NCBI RefSeq assembly: GCF_014696315.1
Contig: NZ_JACJPX010000062.1
Coordinates: forward strand, 1 to 48,577
DNA length: 48,577 bases
From: Calothrix membranacea FACHB-236
Lineage (GTDB): Bacteria; Cyanobacteriota; Cyanobacteriia; Cyanobacteriales; Nostocaceae
Reading direction: 5' to 3'
The position numbers were made by a program, and so were the translations under genes. The notes beneath the pieces are model-generated. The model had not been told where the DNA came from. It was given only the letters and a program-made list of their open reading frames with translations, and did no database searches. Positions 26,304 to 34,286 of this stretch are shown piece after piece (the first letter of the stretch is position 1; each line of letters opens with the position of its first letter).

Positions 26304-27458
26304 GTGACTGATCTGTTTGCCCCTTTACAATCTCTCAAAGAAGGTCGCTGGTTCAAGCTCATTTGTGGAGCCAGTTTCCAGCATCTACCTGCGGTCAGAA
26401 GTTTAACATTAGCCTACACTCTGGCGGGCGCTGACTGTATAGATGTGGCAGCTGATCCAGCGGTGATTGCCGCAGCGCAAGAAGCGTTGCAAGTAGCCAG
26501 GACTCTATCTGGCGATGCTCAGCAGCGAGGCTTTAAGTCCCAAGGAAACTTACCATTTTTGATGGTTAGCCTAAATGATGGCGAAGATCCCCATTTTCGT
26601 AAGGCAGAGTTTAATCCTACTGAGTGTCCCCAAGATTGCCCTAGACCCTGTGAAAGGATTTGTCCGGCGCAAGCAATTGTATTTAACAGTATAAAAGATA
26701 ACTACTCAGGTGTGGTATCCCAAAAATGCTATGGCTGCGGTCGTTGCATACCTGTTTGTCCTTATGATATAATTTATACAAGCTCATATATGACAACGCC
26801 GGGAGCGATCGCACCACTAGTAATGTCCACAGGAGTAGATGCCGTAGAAATTCATACACAAGTAGGGCGGTTAGCCGAATTTCAACGACTATGGCAAGCA
26901 ATTTCACCTTGGGTTGAGCAATTAAAGTTAGTAGCGATCAGCTGTCCCGACGGCGAAGGCATGATTGATTACCTTAAAGCGATATATGACCTAATGCACC
27001 CGCGACCCCATGCCTTAATTTGGCAAACTGATGGTCGGCCAATGAGTGGAGATATAGGAGATGGCACGACTTTAGCGGCGGTGAAATTAGGACAAAAAGT
27101 TTTGGCAGCTAAGTTACCAGGATATGTGCAGTTAGCAGGCGGCACAAATAGCTACACTGTTGCCAAGTTGAAGGCAATGGAACTGCTCTGGCAAGCAGGG
27201 GAGCAGGGAGCAGGGAGCAAGGGGGAAAAATCTTCTCCTCTGCCCCCCTCCCCCTCTGCCTCAATATCAGGGGTGGCCTATGGTAGTTACGCCCGTGTAC
27301 TGCTGTCACCAATTTTGGAACAGTTAGAAAATAAGGAGGTGAGTCAAACTAGTGTTAAGGCGACTGTCCGCCTGGAAGAAGACGATGTATTACTCTGGCA
27401 GGCTGTAGAGCTTGCCCATTCTCTCGTTTCCCAGCTCAAGTCACAACAGGAGCGATAA
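26304..27458 (+). CDS. ldpA: Circadian input iron-sulfur protein LdpA
   Basis: A 384-residue protein, probably started by GTG at 26304. In Synechococcus elongatus, LdpA (light-dependent period) adjusts the circadian period to light through redox sensing and co-purifies with clock proteins. Two cysteine clusters for 4Fe-4S centres are visible. One is in CPQDCPRPCERICPAQAIVF (~110-129) and the other in KCYGCGRCIPVCPYD (~141-155). The N-terminal LKEGRWFKLICGASFQHLPA is typical. Residues ~297-322 (GEQGAGSKGEKSSPLPPSPS) are low-complexity and encoded by an intergenic-type repeat inserted in frame, which explains the extra length. It is followed after ~40 bp by the R3H ATPase gene; the two may form an operon. 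Confidence 0.92.
   Translation: MTDLFAPLQSLKEGRWFKLICGASFQHLPAVRSLTLAYTLAGADCIDVAADPAVIAAAQEALQVARTLSGDAQQRGFKSQGNLPFLMVSLNDGEDPHFRKAEFNPTECPQDCPRPCERICPAQAIVFNSIKDNYSGVVSQKCYGCGRCIPVCPYDIIYTSSYMTTPGAIAPLVMSTGVDAVEIHTQVGRLAEFQRLWQAISPWVEQLKLVAISCPDGEGMIDYLKAIYDLMHPRPHALIWQTDGRPMSGDIGDGTTLAAVKLGQKVLAAKLPGYVQLAGGTNSYTVAKLKAMELLWQAGEQGAGSKGEKSSPLPPSPSASISGVAYGSYARVLLSPILEQLENKEVSQTSVKATVRLEEDDVLLWQAVELAHSLVSQLKSQQER
27194..27262. repeat. G/C-rich palindromic repeat inside ldpA
   Basis: A run of GGGAGCA units (CAGGGGAGCAGGGAGCAGGG) followed by complementary CTGCCCCCCTCCCCCTCTGC can fold into an imperfect hairpin. The same kind of unit is normally intergenic in Nostocales. Here it keeps the ldpA frame open and encodes a Gly/Ser/Pro linker. 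Confidence 0.65.
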
Positions 27459-27499
27459 CCGCTCGTTCGTTATCTCTAAAAACGTCACCATAGTAAAGC

Positions 27500-29236
27500 A
27501 TGACGATTACAGACGATCTCCAAAAGTTGTTAGACATTTTGCCCCAAGACCTGCGACAAGTACTAGAGAATCATCCTAAAAAAGACAGTTTAGTCGAAGT
27601 GGTCTTGGATCTGGGCCGTCGCCCAGAGGCTCGCTTTCCTAATCAAGCTGAGTATCTGAGCGAGAAGCCTGTCACTCAAGAACAAATAGATGATTGCATT
27701 CAGCGAGTTGGAACCTTTGGCGGAGATAATCGGGCAGGAATCGAGCAAACTTTGCACCGGATCAGCGCTATTCGCAATCGTACTGGCAAGATTATTGGCT
27801 TGACCTGTCGCGTGGGTCGAGCAGTATTCGGCACTATTGGCATGATTCGCGATTTGGTAGAAACTGGTAAATCGATTCTGATGCTGGGGCGACCAGGGGT
27901 CGGTAAAACCACTGCCTTACGGGAAATTGCCCGTGTTTTGGCAGATGAACTCAATAAACGAGTGGTAATTATCGACACCTCTAATGAAATTGCTGGGGAT
28001 GGTGATGTTGCCCACCCCGCTATTGGTCGCGCCAGACGGATGCAAGTAGCTCATCCAGAGCTTCAGCATCAAGTCATGATTGAAGCAGTAGAAAACCATA
28101 TGCCAGAAGTCATCGTTATTGATGAAATTGGCACAGAGTTGGAAGCTTTGGCAGCTCGTACCATTGCGGAACGAGGTGTACAACTTGTTGGTACTGCTCA
28201 TGGCAACCAAATAGAAAACCTGATTAAAAACCCTACCCTTTCTGATTTAGTGGGGGGTATCCAAGCGGTGACATTAGGAGATGACGAAGCTAGAAGACGG
28301 GGCAGTCAAAAGACTGTTTTGGAACGCAAAGCCCCTCCTACCTTTGAGATTGCTGTGGAAATGTTAGAACGGCAACGCTGGGTAGTACACGAAAGTGTTG
28401 CTGATACAGTAGATACTCTTCTCAGGGGTCGCCAGCCTAGCCCACAAACTAGAACAGTTGACGAACAAGGCAAAGTAGCAATTACTCGTCAGCTGTCGGT
28501 AGTCAATGGTCGTGGTGGACAGCAAGCCAGTGCGGAAGACTCCTTTGCTAGCTCACGCACATCTAACGGCTGGCGTTCATCGGGACAGATGGTAGCCTTA
28601 CCGCCCCTATCTGTAGAACGGGAGAGAGTTACAGGACGCAGTGAGTTTGAGCGCTTGCTGGATGAGTCTTTTAATTACTCCGAGGCTGTGGATTTGAGCG
28701 CCAGCAGGCAACCAGGGCCAAATGGCGAAGATTTGCCACTGCACGTTTACCCCTACGGTGTTAGTCGTCATCAACTAGAGCAGGTAATTAGCGTACTGAC
28801 TTTGCCAGTGGTATTGACAAAAGATATCGATAGTGCTGATGCAATTTTGGCACTGCGATCGCACGTTAAAAACCACGCCAAATTAAGGCAAATGGCTAAA
28901 GCGCGTCATGTGCCCATCCACATGATTAAGTCCAGCACCATACCACAAATTACTCGTGCGTTACGGCGGTTGCTGAACATTGATGATCCCGAAATCGCTG
29001 ATGATCGAGAATTGCAACTTTTATTGCACAGTGGTAGCGATGACGAAATGGATGCTTTGGAAGAAGCTAGACTCGCTGTTGAGCAAATAGTCATTCCTAA
29101 AGGACAACCAGTTGAGTTATTGCCTCGTTCTCCCCAAGTCCGCAAAATGCAGCATGAGTTGGTAGAACATTATCGACTCAAGTCTCATAGTTTTGGTGAA
29201 GAACCAAATCGCCGCTTAAGGATTTATCCGGCATAA
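27500..29236 (+). CDS. R3H-domain AAA ATPase, Ycf45-like
   Basis: A 578-residue protein. The N-terminal half is an ATPase related to SpoIIIAA and to the plastid-encoded Ycf45: Walker A LGRPGVGKTT at ~129-138, and Walker B VIVIDEIGTELEA near 209-221. The latter is followed by AARTIAERGVQLVGTAHGN. A variable linker (~310-395) leads to a C-terminal region with a conserved VLTLPVVLTKDIDSADAILA. It ends in an R3H single-strand nucleic-acid-binding motif, with RLKSH near residue 559 supplying Arg and His. It likely binds RNA or ssDNA with ATP-dependent activity; the biological substrate is not established. A strong terminator follows at 29247-29276. Confidence 0.9.
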   Translation: MTITDDLQKLLDILPQDLRQVLENHPKKDSLVEVVLDLGRRPEARFPNQAEYLSEKPVTQEQIDDCIQRVGTFGGDNRAGIEQTLHRISAIRNRTGKIIGLTCRVGRAVFGTIGMIRDLVETGKSILMLGRPGVGKTTALREIARVLADELNKRVVIIDTSNEIAGDGDVAHPAIGRARRMQVAHPELQHQVMIEAVENHMPEVIVIDEIGTELEALAARTIAERGVQLVGTAHGNQIENLIKNPTLSDLVGGIQAVTLGDDEARRRGSQKTVLERKAPPTFEIAVEMLERQRWVVHESVADTVDTLLRGRQPSPQTRTVDEQGKVAITRQLSVVNGRGGQQASAEDSFASSRTSNGWRSSGQMVALPPLSVERERVTGRSEFERLLDESFNYSEAVDLSASRQPGPNGEDLPLHVYPYGVSRHQLEQVISVLTLPVVLTKDIDSADAILALRSHVKNHAKLRQMAKARHVPIHMIKSSTIPQITRALRRLLNIDDPEIADDRELQLLLHSGSDDEMDALEEARLAVEQIVIPKGQPVELLPRSPQVRKMQHELVEHYRLKSHSFGEEPNRRLRIYPA

Positions 29237-29246
29237 TTTCACCTCG

Positions 29247-29284
29247 ATCCCCTCTTCTAAAACTAGAAGAGGGGATTTAATTTT
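29247..29284 (+). terminator. Rho-independent terminator of the ldpA-R3H unit
   Basis: ATCCCCTCTTCTA (29247-29259) pairs perfectly with TAGAAGAGGGGAT (29264-29276) over an AAAC loop, followed by TTAATTTT. It lies 10 bp after the R3H gene stop. Confidence 0.85.
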
Positions 29285-29578
29285 GGATTTTATATTTTGA
29301 ATTTACAATCTTCACCGTCTGACAGTTGCAAAATCTAAAAAAATACTATTTTTTATTGATTAAAACAATGTTTGTGACAAATACATTATCCATCTGTCAC
29401 ATTAGGCATAATTGAGATAATTTCTAATTTTTTTAATCCCTACTTCCGATAGAGTTAACCTCGCAAAATCTAAGTTGAATAGTAAGTGTTAGATATTGCA
29501 AACCAACGGGAATTTATAGAACTATCGTTAATTTTCTCAATTCAGTTGGCTGAGTGATATTGCATTAGCAGAGTAGAC

Positions 29579-29704
29579 AGGACTTACACAATAAAAATTT
29601 GTCATTGCGACCGGAACGTAGTGTAGGGAAGCAATCCGATAATTTTATGCGATTACGTCGCTACGCTCGTAATGACGTAATCCCGTGACTTTTGCGTAAG
29701 TCCT
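29579..29704. mobile_element. MITE-like element with AGGACTTAC ends
   Basis: A 126-bp non-coding element with terminal inverted repeats AGGACTTACACAA at the left and, as reverse complement, AGGACTTACGCAAAAGTC at the right. The interior is itself palindromic (GTCATTGCGACCGGAACG / CGCTCGTAATGAC). AGGACTTACGCA ends are a recurrent theme in Nostocales repeats. It lies between the R3H gene and the DUF4383 gene, ~45 bp before the latter, and may carry part of its promoter. Confidence 0.75.
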
Positions 29705-29749
29705 ATTAGATTCTGTGAATATTTTCAGGAATTAGAGGTAAAAGAGAAT

Positions 29750-30229
29750 ATGGAAAACATCAACGCGGCAAAAATGGCAGAGCGTTATTGCGCTTTATCA
29801 ATTGGAATTATCTATTTGCTGTTAGGTTTAGCCGGATTTATACCTGCTTTAGTTTCAATACCAGGAACTCACATGTCTTATATCCCACTTGATGAGTCTC
29901 CTAACGCTTATGCTGCTGGATTTGGTTATATATTTGGACTATTTGCCACTAATTTCTTGCATAATATAGTGCGTTGTGGCGTAGGTTTATGGGGAATTTC
30001 CTCTTTCACCAGTGCTAGCAGTTCCCGCATTTTCATTCGTGGTTTTGCAATAGCTTATATTGTGCTAGCAATCATGGGATTATTACCATTTGCTAAAACC
30101 TCATTTGGTTTCATGCCGCTTTTTGGTAACAATGTTTTGGTCAATGCTCTAGCTGCGATCGCAGCTATTTACTATGGCATCATCATACCTGCGAAGGTTG
30201 AAGGTGTGAGTGTAGTACAAAGGTCTTAA
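29750..30229 (+). CDS. DUF4383 domain membrane protein
   Basis: A 159-residue protein with four hydrophobic helices. After a short N-terminus (MENINAAKMAERYCALSIGI) come a long periplasmic-type loop (SIPGTHMSYIPLDESPNAYA) and GYIFGLFATNFLHNIVRCGVGLWGI, where the NxxHN element is the DUF4383 signature. Length and topology fit the family, whose function is unknown. It is a single gene between a MITE-like element and a terminator hairpin. Confidence 0.85.
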   Translation: MENINAAKMAERYCALSIGIIYLLLGLAGFIPALVSIPGTHMSYIPLDESPNAYAAGFGYIFGLFATNFLHNIVRCGVGLWGISSFTSASSSRIFIRGFAIAYIVLAIMGLLPFAKTSFGFMPLFGNNVLVNALAAIAAIYYGIIIPAKVEGVSVVQRS

Positions 30230-30310
30230 TCTCTAATGTGAATGTATTTGATTTTGGGTTTAGGAAGACTTTAGCTAGACTCAAATGTCACGGAAATAAG
30301 CTACGTTTAT

Positions 30311-30342
30311 AACCCCAATTTTTTGAAAGAGTTGGGGTTTCT
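30311..30342 (+). terminator. Terminator after the DUF4383 gene
   Basis: AACCCCAA (30311-30318) pairs with TTGGGGTT (30332-30339), followed by a short pyrimidine run (TCTATC). It sits ~80 bp after the stop codon. The remainder of 30343-30802 is A+T-rich with no gene that I can see. Confidence 0.65.
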
Positions 30343-30802
30343 ATCATATATTTCGGATAAAGGTAAAATTGAGCCTTTTAGTTCAGTAAAATATATAAAA
30401 TGTTGTTATTTATACATTAAATATTTGTATTGCTTAAATGAATGTTGATTAGAACTGTTGTTGGAAGCACGTATCCAATATATAGGAATCCTACTTGAAT
30501 CTTGCTAAGTATACTGAGAAAGAAGCCTTTGTATAGCAAGCTTCTAGTCAAATCATTTTTTCAAAAATCAAATAGGAATCCTATATCTACACGTAAATAT
30601 TACGGCGAAGTGTGCTTAAAATTTAAATTTGTATTATTATTTACTTAATCTCCATTTAATCTTTAGTCTTAACAAATCAGGGTTTTTGGCTTAATTAGAG
30701 GCATCTACTTCTAAAGCACCTATGGCATAAATATTTAATTCGCTAGAGAATTTATCCTTGTAATACCAAAATCATTACAAGTAAAATTCTGCAAATTTTT
30801 AA

Positions 30803-31579
30803 ATGATATGCATATTAGGAAGTAAAACAATTTTTTATCAATTTAGGAGCAGATTTTCTGTGAAACTACAGACAAATATACGTGATTTTAAATTGTTCAA
30901 AAGTCTACAATTTTTTATATTAAAAGTTGTGCTGCCGAGTATTATTTTTTTGATAGTGATTGGAGCTTTATTTAAAACTAAAGGTATTCCTTTTCGTCAC
31001 TTAGTTATAGATCCCAATGCTTTTAAGGGCATACCTCCCTATATAGGTATGATTTCAACTCTTGGAATATTATTTTGGTGTGCATCTTCAGCAATTTCTC
31101 TATTTGTCGCGTATATTTTATTCAAAAATGATAAATTAAAAGCAGAAAAATGGGCAAAATTTTTATTTTTTTCTGGCTGGATAACAATGTTTCTTTTTCT
31201 TGATGATTTATTCCAAATTCACGAATATTATTATCGTCCCTTTATCAATTTCATACATATTGATAATTCAAGATTCATTGCCAATTTATTTGAATCATTA
31301 TTTTTTCTGGGTTATGCCATTATAATAATAAGTTATATTTATAAGTTTAAAATGTTATTTAAAAAGACTAACTATGCTATTTTAGGTTTATCACTTATAT
31401 CTTTTCTAGTATCAGTTTTAGTGGATATTGTAACGCCAGAATCAATGCCGTTACATTTCTTTTTAGAAGAAGGGAGTAAGTTCCTGGGTATTGTGATTTG
31501 GTGTTGCTATTTTTTGGATTGCTGTTACCAGCAAATTCAAAAAAATATTAGCAATAAAAACTATATTCTATCTGATTAA
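30803..31579 (+). CDS. Hypothetical polytopic membrane protein, A+T-rich
   Basis: A 258-residue protein with six or so hydrophobic helices (e.g. ~35-60, ~85-110, ~120-140, ~160-182, ~190-212, ~225-240) joined by short basic loops. The loops carry a charged motif after the third helix (FLDDLFQIHEYYYRPF) and LVDIVTPESMPLHFFLEEGS near the end, so an active site facing the membrane surface with Asp, His and Glu is conceivable. I do not recognise the family. Codon use is much more A+T-rich than in the neighbouring genes, which suggests lateral acquisition. An in-frame GTG at about 30860 is an alternative start. Confidence 0.6.
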   Translation: MICILGSKTIFYQFRSRFSVKLQTNIRDFKLFKSLQFFILKVVLPSIIFLIVIGALFKTKGIPFRHLVIDPNAFKGIPPYIGMISTLGILFWCASSAISLFVAYILFKNDKLKAEKWAKFLFFSGWITMFLFLDDLFQIHEYYYRPFINFIHIDNSRFIANLFESLFFLGYAIIIISYIYKFKMLFKKTNYAILGLSLISFLVSVLVDIVTPESMPLHFFLEEGSKFLGIVIWCCYFLDCCYQQIQKNISNKNYILSD

Positions 31580-31610
31580 TTAAAATTAATAATTTTAATA
31601 TACAGAAGAT

Positions 31611-31736
31611 TCACAACCAATTCTTTTCATTATCCATGAAAGCTAGCCGCAATTTCTGTTCATCATTGGCGGATGCGTAGATGCGAAGCAGCTTGTCGCC
31701 AGACATCGCATGAAATAAACTTTGCAAATTAGCCAT
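31611..31736 (-). pseudogene. Decayed 5' fragment of a GAF-LuxR regulator gene
   Basis: Reading leftward from an ATG at 31736, 41 codons to a TGA at 31611 encode MANLQSLFHA, then an odd insert (MSGDKLLRIYA), then ANDEQKLRLAFMD. This matches the N-terminus of the LuxR-type protein encoded at 32546-33223 (MANSLHAAFAAIANVRNEQE, then LKLALMD), with about 8 of 15 identical residues in the second block. The insert comes from a palindromic repeat of the GCGATGTCTGGCG type. I infer a paralogue reduced to its first exon-like fragment by insertion and deletion. Confidence 0.6.
31656..31708. repeat. Palindromic GCGATGTC...-type repeat
   Basis: GCGGATGCGTAGATGCGAAG followed by CAGCTTGTCGCCAGACATCGC resembles the GGCGTAGCC...GACATCGC repeats dispersed in cyanobacterial genomes. 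It interrupts the LuxR-like fragment at 31611-31736. Multicopy nature is from memory. Confidence 0.45.
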
Positions 31737-31839
31737 TTTCTCTCAACAAAGTGTACTCGATCGAGGACTAGGCACAGCTAAGTAATCAATCTTACTCTAG
31801 CAGTGAATCCCAACACGAAAGTATAGAGAAATCAGAATT

Positions 31840-32538
31840 ATGAGTAATGCCGCAGAGTACAACATTGGTCTAGTGATTTATCCTGGCATGACGCAATTAG
31901 ATATCACTGGGCCGCAACAAGTCTTTAGTTTTTTACCAAATAGTAAAGTTTATTGTATATGGAAAAATCTAGAGCCAGTTACTAGTAGCGATAATCTGAC
32001 GATTTTGCCAAATACTACTTTTGCTGACTCTCCACAGTTGGATGTTATATGTGTACCAGGCGGGCCTGGACAGGTGGAAATGATGAGAGATGCAGAAGTG
32101 TTGGAATTTCTGCAAAGTCAAGGCAAGACAGCAAAATATATCACATCAGTTTGTACTGGCTCCTTAATTTTGGCTGCGGCTGGATTGCTGCAAGGCTATC
32201 GTGCTACTTCGCATTGGGCGTTTCGCGATCAGTTAGCCCTTTTGGGGGTTGAGGTAGTCAATGAAAGAGTAGTAATTGACCGCAACCGGATTACTGGCGG
32301 TGGTGTAACCGCTGGGATTGATTTTGGATTGGTAATTGCTGCTCATCTGTGTGGTGAAGACACAGCTAAAATTATTCAGTTATTAGTTGAGTATAATCCT
32401 GCACCACCATTTAATGTTGGCTCACCAGAAAATGCTGGTGAGGCGTTAGTTAAGCAAGTTCATAAATTAGGCGAACAGCTAATTACAGCATCTCTAGAAC
32501 AAACAAAAGAAACAGCTAAGTTACTTGGTTTAGTGTAA
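31840..32538 (+). CDS. DJ-1/PfpI family protein, isonitrile hydratase-like
   Basis: A 232-residue protein of the DJ-1/PfpI fold. The nucleophile elbow has C105 followed by Thr (TSVCTGSLILAAAGLLQGYR), and D21 lies in the N-terminal DITGPQQVF. Cys-Thr plus this Asp is the arrangement of Pseudomonas isonitrile hydratase (InhA), which turns isonitriles into N-substituted formamides. RATSHWAFRDQLALLGVEVV and GGGVTAGIDFGLVIA are also family-typical. Length (~230) agrees with InhA. It is convergent with the GAF-LuxR gene (7 bp apart). The substrate in cyanobacteria, some of which make isonitriles, is not determined. Confidence 0.85.
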   Translation: MSNAAEYNIGLVIYPGMTQLDITGPQQVFSFLPNSKVYCIWKNLEPVTSSDNLTILPNTTFADSPQLDVICVPGGPGQVEMMRDAEVLEFLQSQGKTAKYITSVCTGSLILAAAGLLQGYRATSHWAFRDQLALLGVEVVNERVVIDRNRITGGGVTAGIDFGLVIAAHLCGEDTAKIIQLLVEYNPAPPFNVGSPENAGEALVKQVHKLGEQLITASLEQTKETAKLLGLV

Positions 32539-32545
32539 TTACGAA

Positions 32546-33223
32546 CTACGAATTAGAGACTATTGTTGAGTGCAGCTTCGCTACCATCTCACTACGCGCT
32601 GATACCCCAAGCTTACGGAACATCCTTTTTAAAGCTTGCTTGACAGAATTGTGAGTAATCCAAAGCCTAGCGGCGATTTCTGAATTGGTTAAGCCTTGAG
32701 CAACTAATTCGGCAATTTCTAACTCGCGTGGTGTGAGTGGATTAGGTACGGAGGATTTGATGGTTTTTGGTTTTGCCCGCAAGGTAGCGAGTTTGGCTGA
32801 GATGTGAATACATAAGGCACTTAAATCGGCTAAATCGTTACCGTCAAAAGCTGGGCTACCCTTAGCACGAGCCAAGTTGAGGGTTCCGACAAGAAGACCA
32901 TCGCAGATAATTGGGCCAGTCATCACGTGTTCGTGATCATGGCGCGGGCAAATATCTTTCCAATCTTCTGGCGAGAGAATTAACTGTTCATGAGCAGGTG
33001 CATGACGCTCAACTACATAGCGTCCGATGGGATTACCTTGTAGGCAAACTGTGGGAATAGCAGGAACATCAATCTCTGTCTGTGACTGGTCATCAATAAG
33101 ATTGATACCCCAATGTTGCACGCCAAAATGTTTGCCAATTTTATCCATGAGCGCGAGTTTTAGCTCTTGCTCATTACGGACATTGGCGATCGCAGCAAAT
33201 GCAGCATGAAGAGAATTAGCCAT
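32546..33223 (-). CDS. GAF-domain LuxR-type transcriptional regulator
   Basis: A 225-residue protein. Residues ~10-145 form a GAF-like sensor domain (GKHFGVQHWGINLIDDQSQT, then GPIICDGLLVGTLNLARAKG). Residues ~160-222 are a LuxR/NarL helix-turn-helix: LTPRELEIAELVAQGLTNSE, then IAARLWITHNSVKQALKRMF. The domain order implies small-molecule or redox sensing coupled to DNA binding, without a receiver domain. The sequence HDHEH near the middle of the GAF domain could bind metal. A truncated paralogue lies ~0.8 kb away on the same strand. Its start is ~100 bp from the divergent DUF3386 gene. Confidence 0.85.
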   Translation of the reverse strand: MANSLHAAFAAIANVRNEQELKLALMDKIGKHFGVQHWGINLIDDQSQTEIDVPAIPTVCLQGNPIGRYVVERHAPAHEQLILSPEDWKDICPRHDHEHVMTGPIICDGLLVGTLNLARAKGSPAFDGNDLADLSALCIHISAKLATLRAKPKTIKSSVPNPLTPRELEIAELVAQGLTNSEIAARLWITHNSVKQALKRMFRKLGVSARSEMVAKLHSTIVSNS

Positions 33224-33325
33224 AAGTGTACCCAGTTGGGGACTATGCGGGGCTTAACAATTAACTCTATGCTAATACCAAGCAAAGATAAAACGCTAAT
33301 ATCACTACTGTTTATAGGTGAACGC

Positions 33326-33985
33326 ATGACTGTTACACAAATTTCTGCTCAGGAACTTTTCCGGGCTGCTTATGAAAATCGTTACACTTGGGATAAAAAT
33401 TTTCCTGGGTACACTGCTGACATCACCTTTAAGCATGATGGGCAAGTTACTACAGCTAAAGTAATAGTCAACGCCAATCTGAAGGCAGAAGTATCAGATG
33501 TAGAAAATGAAGAAGCCAAGCAAGCGATTCACCATCAAGCTTGGGAAATCGCAATTCACCGCGTCCGTCGTTCCTTTGAAGATACCCACGGCGCAAATAG
33601 CTTTAGCTATGGCACTACAGAGGAAAATGGTGCAGTTGAGATTTTAGTTGGTGGTAAAGCTGAGGGCGATAAATACAAAGTCCGCAACAATGAGGTGAGC
33701 CATGTTCATCGTCTCATTCACGGTACTTTTGTGACTATTGACACCTTTAGCAGTCACCAAACTGGGGAAGGTTACTTGTCTCACACCTATGATTCTGTCT
33801 ACCATGACCCTGCAACTGGGCAACAAAAAGGTGGTAGAAGTGAATTTACTGATGAATACGAAAAAGTAGGTAAATATTTTATCCTCAACCGTCGGGAGAT
33901 CAAAACCGAGACAGCAGGAGAAATTTCCACTCAGGAATTTATCTTCTCTAACATCAAATTGTTAGAACCTGTTGCGGCTGAATAA
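33326..33985 (+). CDS. DUF3386 family protein
   Basis: About 219 residues from the ATG at 33326; the frame is open to 33167, but the added residues overlap the divergent regulator start and are unlike the family. The protein is soluble and beta-rich, with conserved-looking segments ELFRAAYENRYTWDKNFPGY, HQAWEIAIHRVRRSFEDTHG, and FEDTHGANSFSYG. DUF3386 proteins are found mainly in cyanobacteria and have no known function. A HIP1-based terminator follows at 34009-34039. Confidence 0.88.
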   Translation: MTVTQISAQELFRAAYENRYTWDKNFPGYTADITFKHDGQVTTAKVIVNANLKAEVSDVENEEAKQAIHHQAWEIAIHRVRRSFEDTHGANSFSYGTTEENGAVEILVGGKAEGDKYKVRNNEVSHVHRLIHGTFVTIDTFSSHQTGEGYLSHTYDSVYHDPATGQQKGGRSEFTDEYEKVGKYFILNRREIKTETAGEISTQEFIFSNIKLLEPVAAE

Positions 33986-34008
33986 CTTTCACTCCTTGAT
34001 TTAAAATT

Positions 34009-34046
34009 AGCGATCGCATTTTTACTGGGTGCGATCGCTTTTATTT
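34009..34046 (+). terminator. Terminator built from two HIP1 octamers
   Basis: AGCGATCGCA (34009-34018) pairs with TGCGATCGCT (34030-34039) and is followed by TTTATTTTT. It lies ~25 bp after the DUF3386 stop. Two HIP1 sites thus form a working-looking terminator stem. Confidence 0.8.
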
Positions 34047-34286
34047 TTGGCGTTTTGCTCACAATCAACCTCAATACTTGTCGGTTAAGGGCAAAAGGGG
34101 CAAGAAAAAACCTTTAACCCTTACCCTTTCCCCTTGTCCCCAAGCCACATTCCGAGTTGAAAATCCTTAACCGAGCAGTATTGGAATCAACCTGGATTCC
34201 TCTAAAGTTATGCCCAAATTGAGAAGCGATAGACTTTATACAAGCGTAATTTTTAGAAAAAGTTTTATCCAGGTAGGTATCAGGTA

